Assembly: GCF_036324505.1 (NCBI RefSeq)
Contig: NC_086360.1
Coordinates: forward strand, 4,259,546 to 4,323,545
Length of the DNA: 64,000 bases
DNA from: Eleginops maclovinus
Lineage: Eukaryota > Chordata > Actinopteri > Perciformes > Eleginopidae
Reading direction: 5' to 3'
The stretch's first letter is position 1. Each line of letters starts with the position of its first letter. The translations under genes were made by a program, and so were the position numbers. This document shows, piece after piece, positions 21,060 through 61,978 of this stretch. A model generated the notes under the pieces. The model saw only the letters and a list, made by a program, of their open reading frames with translations, ran no database searches and was not told where the DNA came from.

Positions 21060-21163
21060 GATCTTTCTGGTTCATGAATGTGATGAATGGTACGTTCATG
21101 GTCCCTCCGTGAAAGGTGCAGCCCCTCACCTTGTTACGCTCTGCGCCTCAGCCCTTCTGATCC
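21060..21163 (+). ncRNA. snord13: U13 snoRNA (SNORD13), copy G, type 2, last copy
   Basis: Type 2 box C (GTGATGAATGG) but a different middle (GGTACGTTCATGGTCCCTCC) and one extra C before ACCTTGTTACG. The 3' flank is GGGCGAAAGATTCC rather than GGTTGAAAGATTCC. Downstream to about 21380 the sequence is a clearly diverged homologue of the spacer after copies C and E. It is the array copy closest to mak16. Confidence 0.86.
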
Positions 21164-21399
21164 TGAACCAGGGCGAAAGATTCCTTTCAAATGGGTTTAC
21201 TGTTATTGGGTGAACTTCAACAACCAAACTGAAATATTTTTGAGCACGAAGACAGAAAACTTATAGAGCCTGCCATGTGTGCTAGTTTATGCACATAAAA
21301 AGTTGAAGCGGAATAGGAATAACAATAAAAGTATGTAAATTTGGGAAGTTCTACAAACAAACACCAACTAACTTGTATGCAGAAACCTGTTCCATAAGA

Positions 21400-21495
21400 C
21401 AATCAGAATCAAGTTTATTGCCACGTATGTTTACTCATCCAGTACAAGGAATTTCATTTGTTGTCTGGTGGTGCGAACATAAACAATCTTGGAAA
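21400..21495. mobile_element. Dispersed repeat tail (AATCAGAATCAAGTTTATTG type)
   Basis: AATCAGAATCAAGTTTATTGCC with AAGGAATTTCATTTG is a very common teleost 3'-tail repeat of non-LTR origin. Related short pieces occur near 30554-30600 and 40029-40110. It lies between the U13 array and mak16. Confidence 0.5.
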
Positions 21496-21893
21496 ACCAT
21501 TTCATATTGAACATTTAGAACAAATTAAATGTTTTTATTTTATCAATTAAATATCAGGATTATTACCAAGTTATCTTCCATTTACAAGGGATATGCCAGA
21601 AAGAAGTATTCTACAGTTTGGAGGCAAATAGCAATGAATAAAAATGGCTTTTAAACTCCTTTGAGACAATCTGGTGTACTGCCAGAGGGGGCAGCAATGC
21701 GACATGACGGAAGGATTCCTGCTACCCTTAACGCACCAACGAAGAAGAAGAGATATCGCCCATGATCGTCCATGTGGCTCCTTCCGAGACATAAACATAA
21801 CTCACTGATAACTTAACATCACCTTAATAAATATAATTAAACTAACAGCAGTAGTGGAGGTGAAGCTGCAAGCAGCTCTGCGGGGAACTCAAG

Positions 21894-28748
<6,855 letters not shown>

Positions 28749-28989
28749 TGATGTCACTTCCTCTGCTGCCAATCGAGCTGGTCATCAGTTTGCTCGTACA
28801 GACTGTGAATGGAAGTTTGTAAAAGGACACACAGGTTGACTCTGACATGGAATCCGATCGGAATATGAAACACCCGGAGTGACTTTAACTTTATTTTTCT
28901 GATTAACATGGACTTTTAAAAATCACTGCTTTGTTTTCGTTTATATGTCAAGTCCATATTCCTGTTGAAAACACAAAATAACAGATGTC

Positions 28990-28995
28990 AATAAA
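28990..28995 (+). terminator. mak16 polyadenylation signal
   Basis: AATAAA 242 bases after the stop codon, in GTCAATAAATCCATTTTGG. It is the first canonical signal in the 3' UTR, so mak16 probably ends near 29015. Confidence 0.75.
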
Positions 28996-29019
28996 TCCAT
29001 TTTGGAAAAAAATTGTAAA

Positions 29020-32000
29020 CCTGCTTCTTAGCTGTTTCTATAAATATCATACTCAATGAAAAATGACCCTAACCTTAACCCTTTTACCTTAGACTTTTAA
29101 TACCGTAAAAGATCTAAGTTCGTCTTCTTGTATTACTTTCTTGCTAAGAGTTAGTTTTTGTTCTCCAGCCAACAGCTTAGTTTAGCATGAATCCAGAAAA
29201 CTACCAAAGTAGAAAGCTACACATGATATTTAAAGAAGCAGAGAAAGTCACCAGCGTAAATACAGTATATATATTTTATTTACAAAAAACGAAATCACCG
29301 CGACAGTACAATAAGCTACAGCTGAAGAAAATCATTACAGATTTAGAATATAAATAGTCAAAATAATCAAAGCATGATTTTACTTAAGATGACATAAAAT
29401 CAACAGACATTATCAAGAAGAAATGAACAGAATGTAAAGAGCGTTTTACAGCCAGCCTGCAGGGATAAGAGTGGAGAATTCTTGCTAAATAAGACATCCA
29501 AAATTTCAAGGTTCATTATTTTTTAATTTAAACAGCGCCTCTACTGGCAGATTAGTGTAAGGGTTTATAATGCTGTTTTTACAAAGAGGATATTATTCTA
29601 AAAACAAAATGTACATTTATCGTTATGAAAAAACCCGTAGCCTATGTTGTAGATGTTCTCAGCTGTAACTCAAGTCAGGTATTGTTTCATTTAATTATTT
29701 TGTTTCCTCAAATGTTTCTTTCAAAAAAGGCGTTTATGCTGCGACAACACTGCCACCTACAGGACTCGCACAGCTGTTGCGTTTTAATACATATTTGAAC
29801 ATTGTGTTATTAATGAAATGCTTTTTCCTTCTTCTGCGCCGGTCATGGCAGAACTTTATAATGCAGAAATATTGTATTTATTAGTTTATTCCACTCAAAA
29901 ATAAAGTGACTTGAGTTTACTTTTGTGCAAGCGAGAAACCACATTTCCTCCCTCTGTGAATGCGGCGAGAAGGTTTCTAAATGATTAAGCAACATGTCCG
30001 AAAATATTGTGTTTTGAGTGTGATGTGTTTCAAGAAGGCTACTGTCCTCCAATCAGACACAGCGAACAGTAAAATCACTCTCCTTCAGATGGTTTTGGAC
30101 ACCGTTCAAATCTATGTATTGTCTTGTAGTGAAGTCCAGAGCGATGCCCAAACACACAAAAGCACTGACTTTATTATCCTAATAATATCGCAGTATTCTT
30201 TTGTGACTGGACACAAGATCTGAGCAGGACCATCAGACCTGAATCTGAACCAGATCTGTATCAAAGAGGAGGTTGCAGTGAGCCGGGCAAGAAAACGACT
30301 TCCTTCCTTAGTTAGAGCCTCAAACCAACAAACTGTCATTTAGAAGTACATCACAGTTGTACGGAGTCCCAGAGGAGACAAACGTCACTAACAAGTTATC
30401 TGTTGAGTTATCAGAAATGGAGGTTGAATAGAGAGCTAAGTCATGTATATATTTCTAAAATCAGTGTAAATCTTAATGTTCTTTAATGATATAACAATTA
30501 AAACCAATAAAACATCTAAATCATAGAATTATTTTGAGATGGCTAAAGTCTAACTTCAGAATCAGAAATACTTTATTAGTCCCAAACTGGGAAAAAATGA
30601 CCCCTTGTGTAGAAACTTGAAAAAAAAGGAAATACATTTCTGCTAGCAAAATAAATCAATCAAGAAAAAACAGTGAAGGAAAAATAAAAACGGTTAAAAA
30701 AGGGCAACAATTTTATACAAAATCAACATCATCTTGATTCTGAGCCAGTAAGTGAATCCATATTTATTTATTAACTCGTAAGTTTCGATTGCAAAGTAGA
30801 CATTTTGAAATGGTATCTCATTGGGACTTTTTTTCCCGTAATTGTACATTTTTCTTTGCCTAAATCAAAACACAGTACATTTACCTTTTACTGGCTTGTT
30901 TCATTTAGTTTGATGTTTTCCCCCTTACCATAATGTAATGTTTATATAGTTCCAATTTTCTCAACACTAAAAAATGTAATGTAGATAAATAATTAATGAA
31001 ATGTTTGCAATAAAAAAGGAAAAGAAAATGTAAATGTGGGAGCGAAATAGGTTCAAACTATGTAGAGCTTTTTTAATTGAATTTAGAAGTAACAAAGCGT
31101 AATATTTATTGAATTATACTTTGATTCATCAGATAGCCTGTTGGTGACATTTGTTACTTCTGGGACTCCATAGCCAAAATGTCTCGAATCCTTTCTAGTA
31201 TTTAATCAGCTTTACTGAGTATGACCATAATGCATCAGTGTGTTTTCCCTGCTGGAGAAACACTGTACATAAAAAGTCATCTGTCCAGCTGATCCATAGT
31301 GTATGTATGGTTTATCCATCAATAAGAGCAGAGTCGTTTCAGGTGAAAGCTGTATTAATCGATTTATTTTTTAAAACACTGAATCCATCAACTGACACAT
31401 TACATGTTATACTGTGCGCGCATCTGTGGGCTTCTTTTGGTTTATTTCTCCCCTCTAGTTGCAACGAAATCAAATAATACAGCTTTAAAATATTTAAAAA
31501 GTATAAGATAAAGTTGAGCAGAGCTACTCTGTTGGTGTTTTGTAGCTAGTTAGGGCTGGAATGCTTCTCAAAGGACAACATTTACTGACCGATGCAGTTA
31601 AATAGACTGGGAGAACTGGATCATGTAGCGCAAGGATCACATGCTACAATCCCCATTTATTCATTTTACATTTAATCATTAAGTTGATGAAAGCATTTGG
31701 GATGTCAAGGCTCCGTCAGATCACGCGTAAAAGAAAGAAACTTTTGGAAGGTAAGATAATGTCAGAATAGAGTGGTGCACCCCGGAAATGACTTTCTGGT
31801 TCCCTCGTTTTGAGGTCAATGGTTTTTCGAATGTGTTTGCGGTAAGAAGCCTGAAACAAGGTCTGTGGTTAACTCAAGCTGAAGAGATTGACTTGTTTTG
31901 CAACATAAAACACGTCAGTAAATACCCCACTGTTGAATGTCCGAAGCTTGTGTGTCATGAAAATAGCAGATGCTAACAAGTGTCTAAATGAGAACAAGTC

Positions 32001-34906
32001 CGCCTTTAGCTTAGCGGTTGTGATGCACGGCCAGGTGAATGTGATGCAGTTCGTTTATAGCATTCAAGCTTCAAACTGAAACCGTGGTGTAAATATGTGG
32101 AGGATATGCTGCAGAACCAAATCAGATAAATACCACCGTATGTGTTTGCCACGGGAGCTTGTTTTCTGCAATATGCCGGAATCCAATTGGAAAAATACCA
32201 TTGGCTTTTTTGAGGGACACCTTGCGAAGCTAACTTCTGGGTTGGCCTTCAAAAATGCACCATCACTGCACCACTCTATATTTCTCTAAGATATTTGGTT
32301 GCACATCTTCTCCTTATTCCGCTTTTAAGAACCAGAACGCAGATTAAACCCAGGTGTTTAAAAGAAAACTAAACATACAAAACACGTAAAGGTAGCAATA
32401 AATTAAAAGAATCTGTGTTGCTTCCACTTTTACCTTTCCCTCAATACGCACTCAACCAGGAGGGACACAAAGCATGGCCACTAGAGGGAGCTGTGACACC
32501 GAAAATATAATGTAAATATATTTTTGAAAACATGTTAGAAAACAAAAATCAACATGAACAAGAAACATTTTAATAAAAATCTATCCTGAACTTGATCCCC
32601 TGCAGGACCGGTAGTGACATTCTGGTTCAGGTAGGTCATTTTATTCTTCATCATCAGCTTCATCAGATCAGTTGGTTTATCGTTCCATAAGAACCTTAAT
32701 TAACCTTGGGTTATTGAGTTGAGATGTTTTAGTTTTTTTTATTTAAAAAAGACAAAAGGTGGAGATTAGGAGATGTTTTCTTTTCTGTTCCTGTGTGAAC
32801 AAACGTTTCTGAGAGTTCTTTAGGGATCCACTGGGTACATAGTGACAGAATATTCAGTCGAATTTGGTCGGGAATGGTCTTAATGCGGGTCAGCTCCCAA
32901 GTTTCCAAATGTCATTCTGAGATTGTGTCCAATATAATGTGTGCATTATCGTTATGGAGATGCTAGCCATGTTCTTTGGCCTTGGTCCAATATTTTCTGT
33001 GAACCCTCCTAACAGCTGTGAATAATGGGAGTACTTCTGGAGATTTAGACGTGATTAAACCAAAGTACAGTGAAGCTTTTATCGCACTTCTATACAGTTA
33101 AGGAACTTGCGAGAGATGTTAAAGAAAGACTGATCCAAACTGAACCAGAGATATGTCGACTTTTAGTACATAATATGGGACAAACTCAAACACCTTGGAT
33201 CCAACATAGTACCGTCTGCATCGAGACACACCCTGCCTTGTGAATACCCGCAACCTTCTACCTGCAGATCTTTCGTTTATAACTCAGCCTTTTGTTTTAG
33301 ATGGTCAACCAGTGCTGGCCAAAGAACATTTAAGAAGTTAACTGGTTCCAAGCATGGAGTAGTCCCCACAAACCTTCATTTCAGGTAACTGGAACACTAC
33401 AGGAACACGTCCAGATACGCATTCCACCACAAGAACAACAGATTCAAAAGTCCACATCAGCAACTTCAGTGTAAATGAGTCTTCTGATCCACATTACCAA
33501 CACGGTGTAAAGGCAATGGGTCAGATGTTCGGAGGGCAGTCGGTTCCTCTAACGAGTGTTGTTTGGAAGTTAATGCATGAGAAACAAGGGAAAGTAAGAT
33601 GTTGCTGTAGGAAATCAAACTGAGCGAGAAATGCTTTCTGTGAAGGAGGAACTCCCCCGAGGACAAATACAGACATCAACGCCACTCTGTTAAATCATGA
33701 ACTTGAAGCAAGACTTTTTAAGAGTTTGATTCAACCAATGATCAGAATTTGGGTGATATGGATTCATGGCAGATTAGATTATATAGCTACATTTGAACAG
33801 AAGGTGGTCCTTGATTTGGACCAGCTTGAGCCTTTGGCCCTGAATTTGTCAATAGGAATGTCCGGAGTTGAAATTTTGGTGACTTGCACTTTAGGACCAA
33901 GGTGGATGGACTATCCTCACTTGAGACGGGGCAAGGTTAGTGGAAGGTAGTTGTCTGGTTTCGGGCTAAGCACGTTCTCATTCTCGTCTATCTTTTTGCC
34001 AAGCAAGACTGTATGGATGAACGTGGTCTCAGTTTAAACAAAAGGGCAGTCCAGTATGCCAAAGCTCCGGATCTGCACAAAAGGAATGTCCCAAGTTGCT
34101 TGTATGGATTTTTCGTGGAGTATAGATCAGATTTAGGCTGTAGGATGGTGCAATTGTAAGCGTCATATCTTAATTTTTCTCATATGCCACTGTTTTGTGT
34201 ATCGGACGACGGGAGTCGAATTTGAAGTTAGAAAAGAAATGTGGACGACGCACCACCTGCATATATGCAAGCTTGTAAGGATGACTAGACTTTGATCAGA
34301 GTTCCTTCATAAGCCGAGGCTTTGTCTAATTCAATGTCCAGATTTCAATCTATGTGAGCCCTTTTGTTGAAGTGCAGTCCAGTTTTGGGTTGTAGGTTGA
34401 TTCAGATTCAGGCTTCGTATCTCTATTTTCATCAGGGTTTTTCTTGTGTGACCTGGATATTCTTGAAATGTGATCCATCATATGACAACAGCACTCCAAA
34501 CTTTGGAGGTCCTGCGTGCAGTCAATAATGTCCCCTAATAATGGGACTGTCATTTTGACAGGGATTCAGGAGGGGTCCTGATTTGGGAGTTGTCCAAAAC
34601 TGATCCAAACTTGAGAATGACTGGACAGCTGGATAGGTTCTCGATCTAGTTGAGGATGTCGTGATTTAACAAAAGCTAGTGATGTCTGATTGGGTGAAGG
34701 ATGGTCGAATCTTTGTCTTGAGTACTAACCTCAGGTTTGGAGTCAAAATGGTTGGTTGGACCGTGTTGAACGTAATCCACCTAAATTCTGTTTGACGCAC
34801 TCTTAAGTAGCATGTCAGTGCCTGGTGGATCTCTGTGTACGTATCTTTCTGTCTTCGTCTGTCCGTCCACCTGTCTGTTCTATTGGTCTGTAGTTCCTGT
34901 CTGTTG
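29020..34906 (-). other. mak16-rab14 gap, probably in part the rab14 3' UTR
   Basis: No coding exon was recognised on either strand. On the minus strand AATAAA (plus-strand TTTATT at about 29275-29280) and several others could end a long rab14 transcript; rab14 mRNAs in vertebrates carry long 3' UTRs. Repeats: the ATAGAGTGGTGCA element at 31769-32279 and a LINE-tail-like CAGAATCAGAAATACTTTATTAG piece at about 30554-30600. About 32600-34900 shows no repeat I can name and is not notably AT-rich, as expected of UTR. Confidence 0.45.
31769..32279. mobile_element. Non-autonomous element with AGAGTGGTGCA inverted ends
   Basis: Begins AGAGTGGTGCACCCCGGAAATG and ends CACTGCACCACTCT, an inverted end. 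Inside are TTTAGCTTAGCGG and GGAGGATATGCTGCAGAACC, which recur at about 12620-12750 (there TTTTAGCTTAGCGC, GTGGAGATTATCCTGCTGAA) and at 26915-26945. Confidence 0.65.
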
Positions 34907-41485
<6,579 letters not shown>

Positions 41486-42473
41486 CTTGATACTGGGAAA
41501 AGGAAAACAGGAAAAGAGGTGTGAGTTTGTGCACAGAGTCCACATCACACTGTGAGTCACAACGCTGAAGTCAGCTTCTGAATCTGCAGTTGCTGACATT
41601 AAAAGGTCCTCTATTTTTTGCCCCTTACTGAATGAAAGAGTGCTTATTTAAACCCTTTCCAATTGTTGAAACCTTTTTATACACGTGAAAATGCAAAATA
41701 AACGAGATTCTACAGCTTTTATCCACAACTACATCACATGGGATCAGGTCTCTTCTCAGAATTTAACCCTGAATTGCCAAATCTGGACTAGATTATCACA
41801 AAGACTCTTTAACACTCCGTTTCAGATGTACTGTTTGTGAAAATACTCAGAAGGGAGATTTCAATCGCTTTTTTCACACCTAGACCACATTTTACCAGGT
41901 CCAGATCATAACCCACTATACATAGGCTGGTCATACGGTCATTTGTTGTTCTTGCTTTTTTTTTTTTACAATAAAATAAGATAAAGATTTCACAATTATG
42001 AAACTGTGTTTTAAATAGCCCCTTTGCTTTCCTGGGATAATATACTCCAGATTTCACCACTATCAATACATCTGTTATATATTGACCTTTTCTAAAGTGG
42101 TCTAAATGTGGGAAAAAACGGTTAAATCTATAACTGAGCAACAAACAAAAGGAAACAGTCGGTTGGGCTAACACACAGCTAGGCTAACAACCGGAGCTTA
42201 GCTTTTAGTAGGAACCGTCAACCGTAATGACAGTCACGCTGTGTGAACGCAGTCATCTTTAGCAGAAGTATTACACAAAAGCAGCTGACTTCCCTCTCTG
42301 ATAAACCCTCTCATTCCTTTTTCGGTTAGCTTAGCTCTAGAGCTAACCGGCTAACAGCTGCAGTACTGTCAACGCCTTGCTAACAGGCTAACACGCAGGA
42401 GGCCACTTTTATCAAAAACATAAAATAATAAAGCACAGGACAGCAGGAGTGGAGTAGCATGCTGGTGTTTTAC

Positions 42474-42620
42474 CTTCGTCACGGGTGTCAATCCAACTGG
42501 TAAACCTGATTTATCTACTGGCTAGACGGGTAGTTCTATTTAGTTAGCTGATTAGCTTAGCCTTGTGATCCGTCAGGAAACCTTTCCCCTCTTCCGCGAT
42601 ACTTCTTCTCTAGCGATAAA
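42474..42620 (-). other. Inferred rab14 5' non-coding exon and promoter area
   Basis: On the minus strand a donor GTAAAA follows ...GACGAAG (exon edge at 42474). The preceding stretch is G+C richer and contains CGCGAGACT and CGCGGTG-type words. I infer a 5' UTR exon whose upstream edge is uncertain; the promoter is expected at about 42600-42700. There is no coding sequence in it. Confidence 0.4.
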
Positions 42621-44839
42621 CACGGGAAACACCGCGAGACTTACAAGTGTCTAGCGCTGCCCAGCGTACGAGAGCAGGACAGTATCACAGACTGATGGAA
42701 AAAAATAAATAAATATAGATTTAGTAACCTTTATTGTATTAAAGCCCAGTTTAGTTAAATTAATTAGTTATTTGTATTCCAACATACATTTGCTTTATGT
42801 ATAAAAGTGTACCAACATGCTCAGCAGTGCATAAGGTACCAATACATGTCTCATCAATTAAATCCATCCTTCCATCCAAGTGTAGAAAGAAATACAATAT
42901 GTAGCTCTGAGATGTAGTTATGTCAAAGTATGACCCAACCCAGGTTATGCACAAGTTCTTTAGAATGGTATTTGAAAGTACTCAAACCTAAATAAAGACT
43001 CCCTAAGCCAAACCTCTGAAATACTCCCTACAGTATGTGATAATTTCTATAGAACATTTGCTTATTTTACACCAGAATAGTTTAACACCTTATACATTTA
43101 ATTTTGCTGAAGTTATAATTATTCAATTACTGTATAAGAGTTCAGTCCATGTATCAAAATGTATAATGCACAAATTGTATATTATCAAAGTGAAAAAATA
43201 GCACAATTTGCATTTGAGTATTGCTACTTTTACTAAAGGAGATCATCTGAGTACTTCCTTCTGCACTTTTAGTGTCCCTGCTGTTTTTACAAATATTAAA
43301 ATTAAAGGCAAATATAATTAAGTAAAATTCAGTTTTTAATACTATAACATCATTTTATATAAATCAGTTTTTAGTCCAATAACAAACAAAAAGAAGTTCT
43401 CCTGAGATTATAAAAACATCCAGTAAATACAAAAAAAGATACAAATAAGTGACAGTCATGGAAATGTACTTACATCTTCAATAGTTCATAGTCATGTGTA
43501 TAATAACATTGCAAGTTGCAGAACAGATGCAAGTTGAAGTTATAGCCAGTGGTGGGAAGTAACATTTACTAAAGTACTGTACTTAAGTACAACCTATACG
43601 TATCTGTACTCTGTCCATTGAAATCTCTGGCAATATTTCCAATAAACTGAAAAGTAATGTTCCTCTTTGTGTTCAGAAAATTGTCCTAGCTTAATAAACT
43701 ATTTAGAATTCGCTGTAAATGCTTTGTCACAAAGCTGAAAACATGTTTCGGTTCTGGGGAAAAAAACACAGAACAGCGACAAAGCTACAAAATATGATGC
43801 ATTGATGTAGATCAAGGGAGTTGAAATGAGCACAACCTCAATTTCTACTTGTTTTATAACATTTATAACAGGAAAACACTGACTGGAAATATTTTGCTGT
43901 AAAATTATACTTAAAGTATATTGGGATGAGATATTTACATACTTCCTCTAACATAAGATTTCACAAGCAAGACTTTGACTTGTAGGGAAATAATTTCAGT
44001 GTGATACTTTTCCTTCAAGATCAGAATACATGGTCCTCCACTGATTATAACTCACAATGACATCAAAGAATGTATGTGGAATAAAAGATTACAAAAACAA
44101 ATGTGCTACCTGATATTCACAAAAGTAAATTAACAGAGAAGAGTTGTTACACTCAGAGAGGATCACAATTCTACAGACTTCACCACACAGGAGGAAACAC
44201 ACCTTAAAGACAGCTGTCTCTGGGTGGCTTTAAAGAAGCTACAGCTGCTCCAAAGAACAGGAAGTACACAAATCAAGAAATATTGTTCATTGAGATATAA
44301 AAGCCCTTAATTGGAAATTAAATTAACAGAGATTAGTGGTTTAAATTAATATATAAAGTGTAATGTGAGTGTATCACGTGTGTGTTCAGCTAATGAAAGC
44401 TACCAACATCACTTTGCAAATGTCCAAAAACAGCCTTGCACATTGTTCTGTCCGAACACAGTCAGGTGTCTGCAGATGATCACATGTTACATATTGTCGA
44501 CACAGACAGTCTGTAAATGTTTATATTCAATGATAACTAAACACTTTCATTTCACGCCTTCCTCAGGAAAATCCTGTCAAAATGTTTTCTTTAGAATGTA
44601 AAGAGGATTGAACTATGTATTTGGAAACTGTAATTGTAATTGTTATTGCACCTGGTGTCTTTGCCTGCATGTGCACACATTTGGTTGTGTGATATGTTTA
44701 ATGATAACCCTGACAAAGGCTATGTGTAAAAAGTAATCCTTTACGCAAAAGTTTTATTTCTCTTGACTTTTATGGTTCGCTGATACGAGGTCAGTCCCAG
44801 TACTAACACAACATATTGCAATAAAAAACACAAAAAAAA

Positions 44840-45030
44840 TGAACTTTGTCAAAAAATGTCACATAACTGAATTAGGTTAGTTGAAAGCAATAATATTAAG
44901 TTGAACCTACATTTTTGTATTTAAACTTAATATTATTGCTTTAAACTAACCTAATACAGTTATGTGAAAGTTGTTGACATAACACATTTGATTGAAGTCA
45001 ATGTTTTAGTTATTTCAGTGTAATAACTTA
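44840..45030. mobile_element. Palindromic MITE with TTGACATAA-type ends, copy 1
   Basis: The core is a 41 bp arm (44862-44902, starting CATAACTGAATTAGGTTAG) facing its near-exact reverse complement (44924-44964) with two differences. Outside it lie GTTGACATAACACATTTGAT and TCAATGTTTTAG. Two relatives lie at about 55885-56100 and 56455-56640. Confidence 0.7.
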
Positions 45031-45352
45031 AGTATTTTTAAATAAAATAACTTACTAATTTGTGCTAACCTGCTCATGTTCCCCACATATTCATCAGTTT
45101 ATTTTGTATGTGGATTTTTAGTTGACGCAGATTGCTTCTTTAAAGTTCATTACACAACAGCCACTCAAATATCATATAGGTCGGATCAGTGTCGTGTCAG
45201 ACTGTACATGTTAAGGTTTATGACTCAGGCAGTTAAAATAGGTCAACACAGATATTTAGTCAGAAATAATGGGTTGTTGCTTAAAATGAACACCATGAAG
45301 GACTTCAGAAGCTTCTTCAGTTGCGAGAACTGTAGCTTGTAGATTTGATTGT

Positions 45353-45361
45353 GACGATGAC

Positions 45362-45403
<42 letters not shown>

Positions 45404-45420
45404 AATGATGATGATTATGG
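45353..45420. repeat. (GAT)n trinucleotide repeat in the AFAP-like 3' UTR
   Basis: About 20 GAT units with a few variants (GAC, AAT, GATTAT). It begins 15 bases downstream, on the minus strand, of the AFAP-like stop codon. Confidence 0.9.
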
Positions 45421-45434
45421 ATGCATAGTTGATG

Positions 45435-61978
<16,544 letters not shown>

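Larger units (their letters stand above)
16243..21169 (+). repeat. Higher-order tandem repeat: three 1,867 bp units, each with two U13 genes
   Basis: The six U13 copies B-G start at 16307, 17326, 18174, 19193, 20041 and 21060. Spacings alternate 1019, 848, 1019, 848, 1019, so the period is exactly 1,867 bases. Sequence between corresponding positions is almost identical: for example the open frame at 17438-17662 recurs unchanged in protein at 19305-19529. The outer edges differ. Upstream of B only the promoter-proximal block matches, and downstream of G (from about 21175) the sequence is a diverged relative of the spacer after C and E. Confidence 0.93.
42680..45434. other. Gap between the rab14 promoter and the AFAP-like gene 3' end
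   Basis: No gene was recognised. On the minus strand the AFAP-like transcript must end here; plus-strand TTTATT at 44753-44758 gives a candidate AATAAA. A short AAGTAC-type repeat piece lies at about 43550-43615 and a palindromic MITE at about 44840-45030. The rest is AT-rich with nothing to report. Confidence 0.5.

Noticed and set aside
16243..21169. CRISPR-like array
   Set aside because: The regular repeats are 848-1019 bases apart and contain eukaryotic snoRNA genes; the window is a vertebrate genome.
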